Shown here one piece after another: positions 20,370 to 31,669 of a stretch of 64,000 bases of DNA. The stretch's first letter is position 1. Each line of letters begins with the position of its first letter. The DNA is from Pisolithus tinctorius (lineage: Eukaryota > Basidiomycota > Agaricomycetes > Boletales > Pisolithaceae). The notes beneath the pieces were generated by a model. It searched no databases. It was given only the letters and a program-made list of their open reading frames with translations, and was not told the origin of the DNA. The stretch lies in assembly GCA_024663395.1 (NCBI GenBank), contig JANFAH010000027.1, forward strand, positions 372,001 through 436,000. The letters run 5' to 3'. Made by a program: the position numbers and the translations under genes.

Positions 20370-22350
20370 CAAGACCTTTCCAGCATGGGTAGTGTTACAT
20401 GTGGTGTGATTTGGGGGTTCAGGCAGGTCAACAATTGTTTCATCCTCAGCAGCATGTGAGGATTCTCATCGTTGGGCAGGTACAGGGGTGATCTTTCTGT
20501 GAGAAGTAGGTGCCATAGTTCATTGACTTGAAGCCAATGACAGTGGAGGTGTAGCACAGGTGCTGCTTACACTTAACTGACCAACCTCGAGTTGTAGCTG
20601 AGAAACCACAGAAACAGAGAGTGTGTTTCCATGACAGCTAGAAGTGGATGAGGATGAGTGGGTAGCCACATCAAAGCCCCACAGCAAAGCAGAAGGAGGA
20701 TTCAGGAACACAGGATTGACAAATGTGTTGACAGTGGGAGAGGTGGGAGCTGCAACATGAGGTGTAGGATTCTTGATTTTGGACAACATCTTGTCTTCCC
20801 AAGTACATGGCTGGGCAGTCAGAGGAACTGGAGGAACTAATGACATGTTCTTTGACTGTGAGTCTTTACCAAACACCTCATGATTCACATGATCAAAAAC
20901 ATGGAGAGCCCAATTGCTTTTCTTCGAAAGCTTTTCAACATAGAAGTCATAGTCAGAGCTGTACAGAATGTGAGTCTCCCCACTGATGGAAGAGAGCTCT
21001 AAATCTGGAGACACTAGAAAATGAGCCTGTAGTAGTCATCAGCACCGAGTACCTCTGTGTGAATATATAAAATAAATACCAAAGTTGCTGCGCCAGATAT
21101 CAAACCACCAGTAGCACTGTTTATACCTATATGCTGACCCCTCGCATTTGGCTGTCCTTGTTTGTGGTCAGTGAGACTTGCTTTGCTGTTGATGAGGGCA
21201 TGAATTATCTGAAGTGGAGATCAGCCATCATATCACATGCAAGATAACAATGCACATACAAGGGTGATAGCCAGACTCATGAGAAACTCTCTAGCAACCA
21301 TGTTGTCATGCTTTTTGAAAAGAATTGGAGCAAGATGCATGTATTCACCAATGCCATCTTTCTTCAGTAGAACCTGAAACTTGGGATCTTCCTTCCTTCC
21401 CAAAGGATGGCTGGAAAGGCAGGTGGGGTCAAGCCCATACAGTGTGAAAACAATGCCAGCACAGTCTTTAATAGCCCTCAGGATGTTGGACTGTTCTTGA
21501 CTGAGAGCACTCATAAACTAAGATCATCAACTGAGCTGAATGCTAGTCAAAGCATGAAAGCACTTACAATAGATCCAAACTGCTTATAGGTCTCCATGTG
21601 CTTATGGAGAGAGTTGGGGACTATGCTGTAGAGTTCCACTACTGCACCATCAAGTTTGGCCTTGGGTGACATCCAGCAAGTTGGGCTGTGCAGATCAACA
21701 TCTGGCTTTGGTGTTGGCAGAAAAAGGCCATCCAGGACCCAGAAATTGTAAAGGAGGGCATACTTCTTCACTTCCTTAGAGATACTGGCATCAATACTCA
21801 GGCTTTCCAAAGTCTTGTTCAGAATATGATTGTGCTTGTGAGTGGAAAGAGTTGAAGACTGACTATGGAGCTCCTTCCATACACTGTGTAGCTCAACACG
21901 TGTCTCAGTGTAAGCTTTCTGAGCAATCACAAGGGCCTAATAAGAAACAGAGTGAAGTGGTGTCAGTCATGAGTGAAGAAAGAACCAAGTTGATGCTCAC
22001 CTTTCACAGCTCATGGACTTCAGCAGTTGGCCCTGGATCATGTAAAACCCTTTGCATCTGTTCAATGTCACTGGCTTCAGAGCTGTCAGTCTCCAAGGAA
22101 TCATTGTCAGAATCATTGTCTTCTCTATCAATATTAATCTCCTCATTTGAGAAGAAATCATCATTGCTCAGCTTGGGCATGGGGGATGTGTTTGCACAGC
22201 AGATGGAAGAGAATAACAATAAAAGGCACTGGAACATTGTGAAGACAGGGAGGTTGAGAGGGATGTGGCACCAGTTTCGAGATGTGAATCTCACCTCTTT
22301 TATAAGCATCACACCCATCACTGTCTGATTCCAGAACTAAAACCAAGCTG
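20370..22350 (-). pseudogene. Plavaka-associated second gene (DUF6698-like), decayed
   Basis: Downstream of the transposase, minus-strand pieces form one spliced gene. An acidic N-terminus (MPKLSNDDFF, then a Asp/Glu/Ser run) is followed by EVKKYALLYNFWVLDGLF, then SNILRAIKDCAGIVFTLYGLD, then a C-terminal part with DYDFYVEKLSKKSNWALHVF. The same acidic start and the KKY...LYxF block recur next to the second Plavaka copy at 44160-44710. From memory these blocks match a fungal domain of unknown function, DUF6698, but I could not check. Its job in transposition is unknown. Frame changes and missing splice signals suggest decay. Confidence 0.55.
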
Positions 22351-22658
22351 CAAGAGTGAGTCACTAGTGTGATTGCTGCACCATTTCAACATGTTGTGTG
22401 CTGTAAAAACACTCATTGTGTGCCACATGGATAGAATATGCATGTAAATTAGTGCAAGCAGTACTTGAACATTTGACATGTCCTATGAGATAACCATTAA
22501 CACTATGGGGCAGGGAAACACTTAGCTTTATATCAGATAACTGCACAACAACAATGCCATTGTATCAGTATGTCATAAAGTATGTGTTTACATGCAGTAA
22601 AGGCTTGGAGCAAATAGGAAGCAGAATTGAGTCTGTAATATCCTCATGTTCAGCAACT

Positions 22659-25486
22659 ATTTTCGAGATTTCATGTGAAGAAACATATCTCCATCAATAT
22701 GATTGACAACAAAAAACTTGCCAGGGCATGAAGGGTTAGGAGCTACCACTGCACCATGAAGAATGGATTGAATGGGAATGAATATGGGGTTGTTGTGAGG
22801 AGCAGCCTTGACATGGATAAGCAGGAGATTGATGTCAATTCGATGGGTGCCACCAACTTTTGCCATCAGCAGCTGTATGAATGCGAGACTAATAGAGCCA
22901 ACACCCAGGACATTGCAGGTGAAGATAGAAATGAGGTGGACAAATGCAGTTTCTGTCTCTGTGAGTTGAATGAGAGCACAATCATACTGAGGCTGCCCAT
23001 AGAATGATGGATTGCATCACAGATGGTCAGTAACAACTTTCCAATCAACAGATGACTCATAGTTCACTTTGAGGTATCTGTATTCTGTTATCTACATGCT
23101 GGGCATTAGTTTAAAGAAGTTCATAAGAAGGTCACTTGCCTCAAAGTGAGTGGGGAAAGCAATCCACTTATCAACTTGATAGCCATATTGAGGGAGGCAC
23201 TGGTTACAAAAGCCCAACAGTTTCTTGCAAAAACCAACAAAGGCAGTGTTGGAGACACTGTGACTGGCCTCAATGTCCTGTACAGTAGATGGTTTGGAAG
23301 AGGAACTGAGATAGACATGATCAAACACCATGAACAATCCAGATTGATTGTCATTCCATTCACCCTTGGTGCCTGCAGGTTCGCCTTGCATTTGGGTCCA
23401 GTTTTTGTAGTTATTGACACGCATTCTGAGCAGCTTGGCAGCAAGCTTATGTTCATCCACATGTAGCATCTGCAGAATATAAAACAGAGTTGCAACATCA
23501 AATGAACAAGTGAAATGAATAACAATACCTGATCAGTGAAGTCCCTGCCATTTGATTGACACTCATATGCCTCCTTGATAGGGCCATGCATACTCTCATT
23601 CAGGCACATGCTGTAGTTCCTGGTGGCACCCTTCGTCCAGATATTGTGTGCTACATTTTTCCAAAGGTGCACCTTTGGAAAGTCCCAATCCACCCGCAGC
23701 CCTTCTAACCCAGATTTATTTACACATTCAATGTATGCCTAGGAATGAAGTTAGTGTAGGCCAACGTGCAATCCAGAGCCAATGGAAGAAAGTCAGCATA
23801 CCTTCAATTTGTTGTCAAATTTCAGCAACTCTGCATCTATCATTTCTATTGTTCATTCAGTATGCACATCCAAACCTATCAAACTGTCCAGCTGGAGGTA
23901 ACTTGCAAGGATGCAGAGAAGACAATAGCCTTTGGGTGTGGCCATCCTGGTAAAAACCTTCAGCAATGCATAGAACATTGCCTGTAGCATAGAATAGTAA
24001 GCACACAGAATGCAAATGAAACCAGACTTACTTTTGCCAGATCATGCATCTTGTTTCCATCTGAAAATGTTACATTGATGACATTCTTGAAGTGAAAGAG
24101 GAGCCATCATTGGGGGAAGTTGGAAACACTATGGAAAGCCCAGGAAGTGATGGCATGAAGTATCAGAAGGAAGACTCACTAGTTCTTGACATTGGTTTAA
24201 GCATTGCACCCAAGGATGTTCAGAATTCTCAAGATGTCCCATAGTATGTGCTTTCCCCATAGACCTCCATGTAGAAAATGTTGGTGGTCAAAGCTGAGTG
24301 CATCATAAAGGTCAGAATTGCAGATGAGCCAGAAAACATTCTGTCATTTAAATTAATGTAGGTACAATGCCGGAATAAGGACAAGAATCACAAACTTACA
24401 TCAACAGGCTGCAACCTGAGTGCCTTAAGCACCTTTTTGCCCTCAGTGCAGCTGTGTCTGTAAATGCACATGGCACACTGTGCCTCATCCATGGAATGAA
24501 GCAGATATGTTTTGGAAATATTGTGAAGCTCCTCTAATGGAACAAGACACACTGGGCATGGGCATTTGCTGGTGTGCATACACCTGCATTGTGTTTGAGT
24601 CTTGAGTGAGGGCTGGGATAAATGAAAGCTTACTGTTCCTTGTAATCTGCAGACAATATCAATATGACAGGAAACAACCAATGGGTTACTTGGTCATGGT
24701 GTGATGTATGGATATACCCAGTTTTTGAGTGCTGCATAATGTCACTGAGAAGTCTAGAAAATGACTCATGCCAAACAATGCACTTGAGAGTTGTGTATCC
24801 TAATTTGCCCTCTTCTTCAGTGTCCTTGGGGACCTGCATGCAAAGGAAATATCTGTTTATAAAAGGTGTGAACTTCAGGGCACTGGGACAACATACAACT
24901 GGTAACCATCCAACGATGCAGCCTCCCCCAATTGTGTGGCTATTCTGTATCTCTACCAGGAGGTTCGCACAACAGACCACAACAGGATAGCCTGTTGCAG
25001 TGCCAAATGATGATAATTTGGTGTTGTTGGTGTAAATAATAAAGGCAAATGGTACAGCATTCAGAACTTCCAGCAAGGAGGACTAGTAGTTACATCAAAT
25101 TACTGCTACCTAACAAGTCAATGACAAGTATGCACTTGAATGTCCCACCAGCTGTTGCTCGTCCAGGGCTCATCATAGAAGCATTCAAATCCATGTCCAT
25201 CATGCTTGAACAAGTGTTGTGCATCCCAAATGAAGTGCAGAGCCAAAATGTCAAGTGCCCATTCCCAGATGGGTAGTGTATGTACCTCATATGTCCACAC
25301 TTCCTTCTTATATGCTGCGATGACTGTATGTTTGGAGAACTGTAAGTATGATGGAGTGGTTACAGCAAAGTTAGTGTATGACTCTGCGACACAGCGAGGC
25401 ACGAGCAAGACACAGAGTTTAGTCTTTGGACTAGCATTAGGTAAGCAGCACATTTTCTCTTCTGTTCGTGCCACCACCTTGCTCAC
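22659..25486 (-). pseudogene. Plavaka-like transposase, copy 1, decayed and 5'-truncated
   Basis: Plavaka elements are CACTA-related cut-and-paste transposons common in mushrooms. Minus-strand blocks in order are WALDILALHF with FYDEPW, the GYPVVVCCANL region, KCPCPVCLVPLEEL (a CX2C zinc-like motif), the FPKVHLWKN block with GATRNYS, YGYQVDKW and the C-terminal FFVVNHIDGDMFL. They are interrupted by small introns and some stops. The N-terminal zinc finger seen in copy 2 is missing, so the copy is cut short near 25486 where DIRS sequence begins. The paired gene at 20370-22350 follows. The copy is probably inactive. The family name is from motif memory. Confidence 0.7.
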
Positions 25487-25578
25487 TGCTCCTCGTTGTC
25501 ACAGCCTCACCCACCATGTTCCTTATGCCCAACTCGTAGTCACTCCTTTCTTACCCTTTCCCTCACAAATTCCACCAA

Positions 25579-27188
25579 ATGGCTGACCCAAACCATGAGC
25601 AGTGCCCAGACTTTGAATCAGCTGCCTTTCACAAGATCCGAGAAGCCATGATGGCTACACTCGACCTCAACCTGGAACAAGCTGTAGCCCATCTTCACAC
25701 AGCCTGGGATGATGACCATCAGCACACAGTCGACAAGTGGAATGCTCGATGCCAAGCAGAAGGTGAAGAAGCACAACAAAGGGAAAACTGACCTGAGCTG
25801 GACCCAGGCCCAGCACCCAGACAGGAGGTCAAGGGCCTGGATGATGGATGTCATGACACAGAATGCAAGAAACCCCAAATGGCTGACTTCACCATTGGTC
25901 ATCCACCCCCCAGCATCATAGTCAACAGGCCATCCCAATACACCACCAACAAGCTTGCCTCTTGCAACTATGTTGAACTTTGGTACTTCTCCCCTGAAGG
26001 TTGCAATGACGCAGCAAAGCACACAAGATCCAATGCCAATGACACCTTCGGTATCTCCAGCACCAATGACCTACTCACTCTCAGGCCAGTAGCATTGGTC
26101 AAAGCATCGCAGAATGTGCACATGGATCACAACTTAACCTTCAGTGAATTCCTACAAGCCTGAGTGTCATTCCTACACCACATAAGAATGGTCCCCTGGC
26201 CCGAAAAGCATATCAACACCCTCACCATGATTTTCTGGAACCTCGAGAGTCACCCCCAGTGCTCCACCATGAACAGCAATGCCATTGTCCTAAACTACAC
26301 TTCCTGGGTTTGCCACCAGTGGCATGACGAACTGAAGGTGAACAACAGCCATGTATTCAACATCTCCATCATCAACAATACATTGATGAACAGCATAGCC
26401 TTTGAAGTGAATGACGCCACCCAGAAATGGCTCACTTGAAGGTCAGTTGCCCAAGCATCACTTAGAGCACATGAAGCTAACTACACTCTCACTATCCCAC
26501 TTCCCCCAACACCTCAACTTCACTAACAGTGTCACCCACATCACCCTCTATTAACACCCTGCCCCCTCTCACCCTCCTCCCAATGGTGTGGCCATGCCCC
26601 ATCGACACCCTTCCCACCCTAATCACCCTCACTTCCTATGTCATCTTTTCCACCCTACCATGCTCCCTGTGCCACAGGGTCGAAGCCTTCTTTGAGACAA
26701 ACCCAACCTCACCCCCACAATCCAGACAATCATGGCACCATTACCAACAGTGACCAGAGACCCAAACATTGCAAAGGCACAATTCATGTTCCCAATCCCC
26801 CAGACCCTGGTTTCGTCAACAACTCCACTTGTCCCCACCCAAAATCTCTAACCTCTCATCCCCTCCCTGCAAGCAGTCCCCAGGAACCCCCTCCCAACCA
26901 AAATCAGCATGCCCAATATGCCTCAGACATCACCCCCACTGGATCCATGAGTGCAACAACCCCAACCTGTGGGACAGATCACCCACACATGCCAGATGCA
27001 CCACAGAAGGTCATGTCATTGATGGCAAAGGTTACATCCTATGCAGTGATTGGCAGAAACCCAACAGCTGCACCCTCTCACACAAATCTGCCAAGCATGA
27101 ATGCTCTGGTTGCGGGAGTCACAAGCATGGAGCTCAGCATTGCCATCACACGCAGAAGCGCACAAGCACTAACCCCATACAAGCCTGA
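25579..27188 (+). pseudogene. DIRS element Gag-like region, decayed
   Basis: A frame starts MADPNHEQCPDF at 25579 and continues in pieces with stops at about 25789, 26161 and 26437. The C-terminal part (26769-27188) has clustered Cys/His motifs: CPICLRHHPHWIHEC and later CSGCGSHKHGAQHC, as in DIRS Gag proteins of mushrooms. These should bind nucleic acid. The reverse transcriptase frame follows without a clear gap. The many in-frame stops make this copy dead. Confidence 0.65.
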
Positions 27189-28836
27189 GTCATGGCACAT
27201 GGCTCTATCCTCCTACAGCCTACTAAACCAATACCTGCACATCATCCAAGGGATGTGGCACAGCTTCTCTGCCAACATACCCCCACTCCTGTGCACATAC
27301 ACCCCCCTGAACAGCCATACCACCCTAGAGCACCACACTGCATTCAGTGATGCTGTAAATAAAGAATTTGATAAAGGTAGATACCTCAGACCATATACCG
27401 TGCAGGAGATTCAGTCCAGCCTCAGACACTTCCAATCCTCCCTGATCTCAATCATACCAAAACCAGGCAAACCAGGCCAATACTGTTTAATCCAAAATCT
27501 ATCCTTCCCACACCCCCCCTCCTTTCCCCCTTCCATTAATTCATACATGGACACTGATCTATACCTGACTTCATACAGTATATTTCCCATAGTTGCAGCA
27601 CTCATATCATGCCTACTGCCAGGATCCCAAGGCGCAGTCAGGGACATATCTGAGGCATACCATACAGTTCCCATCCATCCTTCACAATGGCATGCCCTAG
27701 TAGTCTGAATTGCAGACAACCTATTCACCATAGATACATCCCTGTGTTTTGGTTTTGCCCCATCTGGTGGCATCTATGGTAATATTGGAGCCACAGGTGT
27801 TGACATCATGAGAGCTCAGGGCATAGGCCCAATCCTGAGATGGGTCAATGACCATTTTTTCCTTCACATACCAAGATCCACACTCCAAGACTTCAACCTA
27901 AAGCACAGCGAAATCACACTAACCATCGCCTCCAGCAATGGTAGAACAGTCAAAGGAGGTCACCACTGGTTTGCCAGTGCTCCCCTCCCAGATGGGCAGA
28001 CAGAAGAACATGATGAAGACTATACCCAACCCATCAAGGACCTAGCAACATCATCCTCAAGATCAGCAGAAGACCACCAGTTCACCTACAACATTGAAGA
28101 CATCAACCACATCTCCCACTACCTAGGCATCCCATGGGAAGTCTCCAAAGACACTCCCTTCTCCACAAGACCCACATTCATAGGATTCACCTGGGACCTA
28201 GCCAACTATACCATCCAACTAGCTGAACTGAAGCACCTCAAGTACCTCCTTGCAATCAACATATGGAACTCCAAGCAAACACACACACTGAAAGAAGTAC
28301 AGAAACTACATGGCAAGCTCATACACACGACCCTAATATATCTGGAAGGACAACCATACATAATAAATGTCGAGGCAATGCTAGGCATCTTCAGAGACAA
28401 ACCTTTCAAGCCCAGAACTCCACCCAGCAGCACCGCAGATGAGCTAAAATGGTGGCATGCCAAACTAAGTTCCCCAACCATCCCCTCCCCTCTCCCCATC
28501 CCACGACCCATCAAGGACTTTCTCTCTTTCTCTGATGCAAGCTCATCCATAGGGATCAGGATCATGCTACAAGGTCGATGGAGAGCATGGACCCTCAGAC
28601 CCAATTGGAAATCTGATGGGCATGATATTGGCTGGGTGGAAGCCATTGGCCTCAAATGGCTCACCCTTGCAATCCTTAACACCAGAGCCTCCAACATTCA
28701 TTTCCAGGTTCACAGAGACAATCAGGGAGTCATCGAAGGCTGGAAGCATGGCAGGAGTCACAACCACCCTACAAACGAATCCTTCAAGCATATCCATCAT
28801 GCCCTGGGCATCACAAAATGCACTTTACACACCTGA
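27189..28836 (+). pseudogene. DIRS reverse transcriptase and RNase H, decayed
   Basis: Frame pieces contain ISIIPKPGKPGQYCLIQNLS, AVRDISEAYHTVPIHPSQW, SLCFGFAPSGGIYGNIG and an active-site region reading RWVNDHFFL. The catalytic pair should be Asp-Asp (VDD); here it is Asn-Asp at about 27841-27855, so polymerase activity is lost. An RNase H-like part follows, with LSFSDASSSIGI and VHRDNQGVIEGW. One stop at 27706-27708 separates the two frames. DIRS elements replicate through RNA but integrate with a tyrosine recombinase instead of an integrase, which fits the next feature. Confidence 0.75.
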
Positions 28837-29149
28837 TACTTACCAAGCAACCACAACCCAGCCAACCCTATTTTGTGTGGACTATATCTCCCCTTTTGTT
28901 CTCTCCTCCCCTCAATCCCAGTTCCCCCACCCATCCAGCACCTCATCATTGACATCGACCAACACTCAACATCCTAACCCTCCCAGCAAACCCCCTCACC
29001 CCATCCGACTATCCTCCCTAGCCGAACACACCCAACCTCTGATACCCCCTTCCCCTACCACCCCCCTTCTACCCCCAACCACAATCATTCCCTACTCTTG
29101 CTCAGATCCACCCCTCGTCCCATCCCCTATTCCTCGCCCTCAGTGCTCT

Positions 29150-30189
29150 GCCATAGAATGCTTAATGGTATGGAAGCCCCTCAACCATCATACCCCATCT
29201 CTCCCTTTTTTGGCAACAGACACACAGCACATCTATGATGTCATCACTCATGCCTGGTCTGACTCCACCAGAGAGACATACGGTTTGGGCCTTCTAGCCT
29301 TCCACACATTCTGTGATGCCAAAGGTGTTCCAGAAGATCAATGTGCTCCAGCATCCTCAGAGCTCATCTCATTCTTCATCTCAACCATGGCTGGCCTCTA
29401 CATGAACATGACAATAGTCAACTACCTCAATGGTGGGCAAGCTTGGTACATCATACATGGCATACCATGGACTCTCAACAAAATCAAAACCAATGCCTTA
29501 CTCAAGGCATCCAAGTCCCTATCTCCTCCCACATCCAAATGCCCCCCATGCAAACCATACACAGTCGAAGGCATTGCAAAGATCCATGCCAATTTAGACC
29601 TCAACCTGCCTCTCAATGTGGCTGTCTTCGCCTGCTTAACCACCATCTTTTTTGCCACTGCACACACTGGTGATTCACTGTAGCCAACCTTAAAGCATTC
29701 AACCCTTCAATTCACATCATTCATCAGAATGTCAACATTCAACATGATCAGCAAGGCCTAGAGGTAACCAACTTCCACATTCCTCACACCAAAACTGCCC
29801 CCCTTGGCAAAGACATCAGTTGGGCCAAACAAGATGGTCCCACCAACCCCCAGAAAGCCTTAGAGAGGCACTTCGAAATCAATGATCCCCCCCAGTCTGG
29901 CCACCTCTTTGTGTATCACACAAAGAATGGTCATCACCCTCTAACCAGACACACTTTCCTAAAAATGTTAGAATCAACTCTCAAGAAAGCAGGATTGCCT
30001 CCCCTCAAAGGGCATGGTATACATATAGGATCAACACTGGAATACCTCCTCAGAAATGTACTGTTTGACATCATCAAAGTGAAAGGATGTTGGGCAAGCA
30101 ATGCATTCCTCATATATCTCTGTCAACATGCCCAGATCCTTGCCCCATACCTACAATCTGAGCCCAAATTACACAACAACTTTCTCTGA
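29150..30189 (+). pseudogene. DIRS tyrosine recombinase, catalytic arginines lost
   Basis: The frame runs through AWSDSTRETYGLGLLAFHTFC to FFATAHTGDSL, a TAG stop at 29681-29683, then on to HGIHIGSTLEYLL and KGCWASNAFLIYLCQHA. In this enzyme family the first motif reads ATART and the second GIRIGGT. Both arginines are histidine here, at codons 29663-29665 and 30022-30024. CGC-to-CAC change by CpG deamination explains both. The C-terminal LIYLCQHAQILAPY should hold the nucleophile tyrosine. The enzyme is dead. It is unrelated in origin to the recombinase at 5192-7940 beyond the shared superfamily. Confidence 0.75.
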
Positions 30190-30239
30190 TACACATTGCC
30201 TCCAATACATTAACAACCAGTAAGCATCACCCTCCTCCT

Positions 30240-30694
30240 TGTTATGCTCAACTGAAGTCAAGACATAGGGAGAGCTCAGACGCAGACGATTGGTTTCTAC
30301 TGAGCAATGGCTGCAGTAACCTCTGTAAACAACAGAGGATTTGGGCAACACCAGTAAGAGTGGTCCTGGTTAGGGACACTGAAGGCGAAGTTCTGAGTGA
30401 GAATGCTGCATATGATTGAGCAGCTCAAGTCTGGGGTTCCTAGACTTGAGCCAGCAGTTTAAATACTACAAGGAAATGGACCATGAGGCATCCGCATGTA
30501 AACGAGGTAATCATGCCATTGGTTGAACAATGGTGACACATGTCCTAGGCATGTAGCGAGCGAGTTACACTAGTGGTGGAAGTAGTGAGCCATTGGAACA
30601 GAGAGAAGACAGCTTAGAAAGGAAAACATGTCCAGTGGATCAAACACACAGTAAATGTACAGTGACAATGGAAAAGATAGGGTGAAACATAACA
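30240..30694 (-). repeat. Gypsy family B 3' LTR
   Basis: The ends are TGTTATG and CATAACA on either strand, 455 bp apart. A purine tract (CAGGGGGGTAA on the minus strand) adjoins its inner edge at 30695-30706, as expected for a 3' LTR of a minus-strand element. The 5' LTR is missing. Confidence 0.8.
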
Positions 30695-30841
30695 TTACCC
30701 CCCTGTTAAGCGTAGAAGTCCCTGACTTCAATTATTCTCCATAAGGTTCCCTGGTCATGTTACTGATGGTGGAGTCATCAAAGTCGAAATCATTATCATA
30801 CAAATCGTTATCCTCACTCCCAACGAGGGTATGATCATCCA

Positions 30842-31651
30842 CTATTCCAGGAGTGGTGATTCTTTCTTGTAAAGGCCTTCGAGGGGCCAAGATGGGCATT
30901 GAGCCTGGGTATGCCCAGGATGAGTGGCATGGCAAAGGGGGCATTCGTAGAGTCCACAATTGACACAGATATGGCCGAGACAGTGACAAACATAGCACAT
31001 TTGGCAATAGTGGGGATCAGATGGAGTGAGAGGTCTGTCGAACTCTGTCATAGCATTCAGCACAGGGGAAGGAGGCAGCTGTGCGAGGGTTTCAACAATG
31101 TTTAACGTGTAGTCAAGTTTGGCACGAGAGACACCAAAGGCAGTCTCAGGGTCTACTTCAGATGGGGAGTCGTGAGACTCGCAGGGTTGTGGGTTGGGGC
31201 CTGACAGACAGCAGGCACAAGGTCTATCGGCTCTTTGAAGAGAGCGAGACGAACAGGAGGAGCGGGAGGACAATGGCGACGATGCAGGAGGGGAAGAGGA
31301 CACAGAGGAAGCTGGAGGAGAAGTTGCAGTCGAGGGTCTTCGAGACCCAGGGGGAGGGGGTGCGATCAGTGTTGGATACTGACGAACATTGTATATGAGG
31401 TCTGTGCCTCCAAGGACATCAAAAAGTTTGAGAAGTAGGGGAACCTGCTGAGTGGTGATTTCATTCAGGATGGTACGAGTGGGGGAAAGAAGAGGGTTCT
31501 GGCAGTTGACATAACAAGAAAGTTCCTCAAGCCAAAGGGCTTGAATGGTGGCATGGTACACGAGATCAAGAGGGGAGTTTTCATCCACCTTGTGATAGAC
31601 AGTGCCAACAACGGCAGGGTCAGCAATGAAGAGTCGATATGAAGCGATCAT
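30842..31651 (-). CDS. Extra sense-strand protein of gypsy family B with Cys/His cluster
   Basis: A 269-residue frame without stops lies between the chromodomain end of pol and the 3' LTR, in the same direction as pol. The N-terminal 115 residues are mixed hydrophobic and polar. A Ser/Pro-rich linker follows, and the C-terminus has a dense cluster reading CQMCYVCHCLGHICVNCG, then CPLCHATHPGHTQAQC. This looks like zinc knuckles or a treble-clef-like fold, probably binding nucleic acid. The frame stays open although pol of the same element is full of stops. Retrotransposons with a third frame at this place are known, but I do not recognise this family. Confidence 0.6.
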   Translation of the reverse strand: MIASYRLFIADPAVVGTVYHKVDENSPLDLVYHATIQALWLEELSCYVNCQNPLLSPTRTILNEITTQQVPLLLKLFDVLGGTDLIYNVRQYPTLIAPPPPGSRRPSTATSPPASSVSSSPPASSPLSSRSSCSSRSLQRADRPCACCLSGPNPQPCESHDSPSEVDPETAFGVSRAKLDYTLNIVETLAQLPPSPVLNAMTEFDRPLTPSDPHYCQMCYVCHCLGHICVNCGLYECPLCHATHPGHTQAQCPSWPLEGLYKKESPLLE

Positions 31652-31669
31652 CTGATCGCTGGCAGGTTG

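Noticed and set aside
20370..25486. KDZ-type transposon
   Set aside because: Motifs such as FYDEPW, CPCPVCLV and FPKVHLWK fit Plavaka-like transposases; I see none of the KDZ cysteine-cluster patterns I remember.
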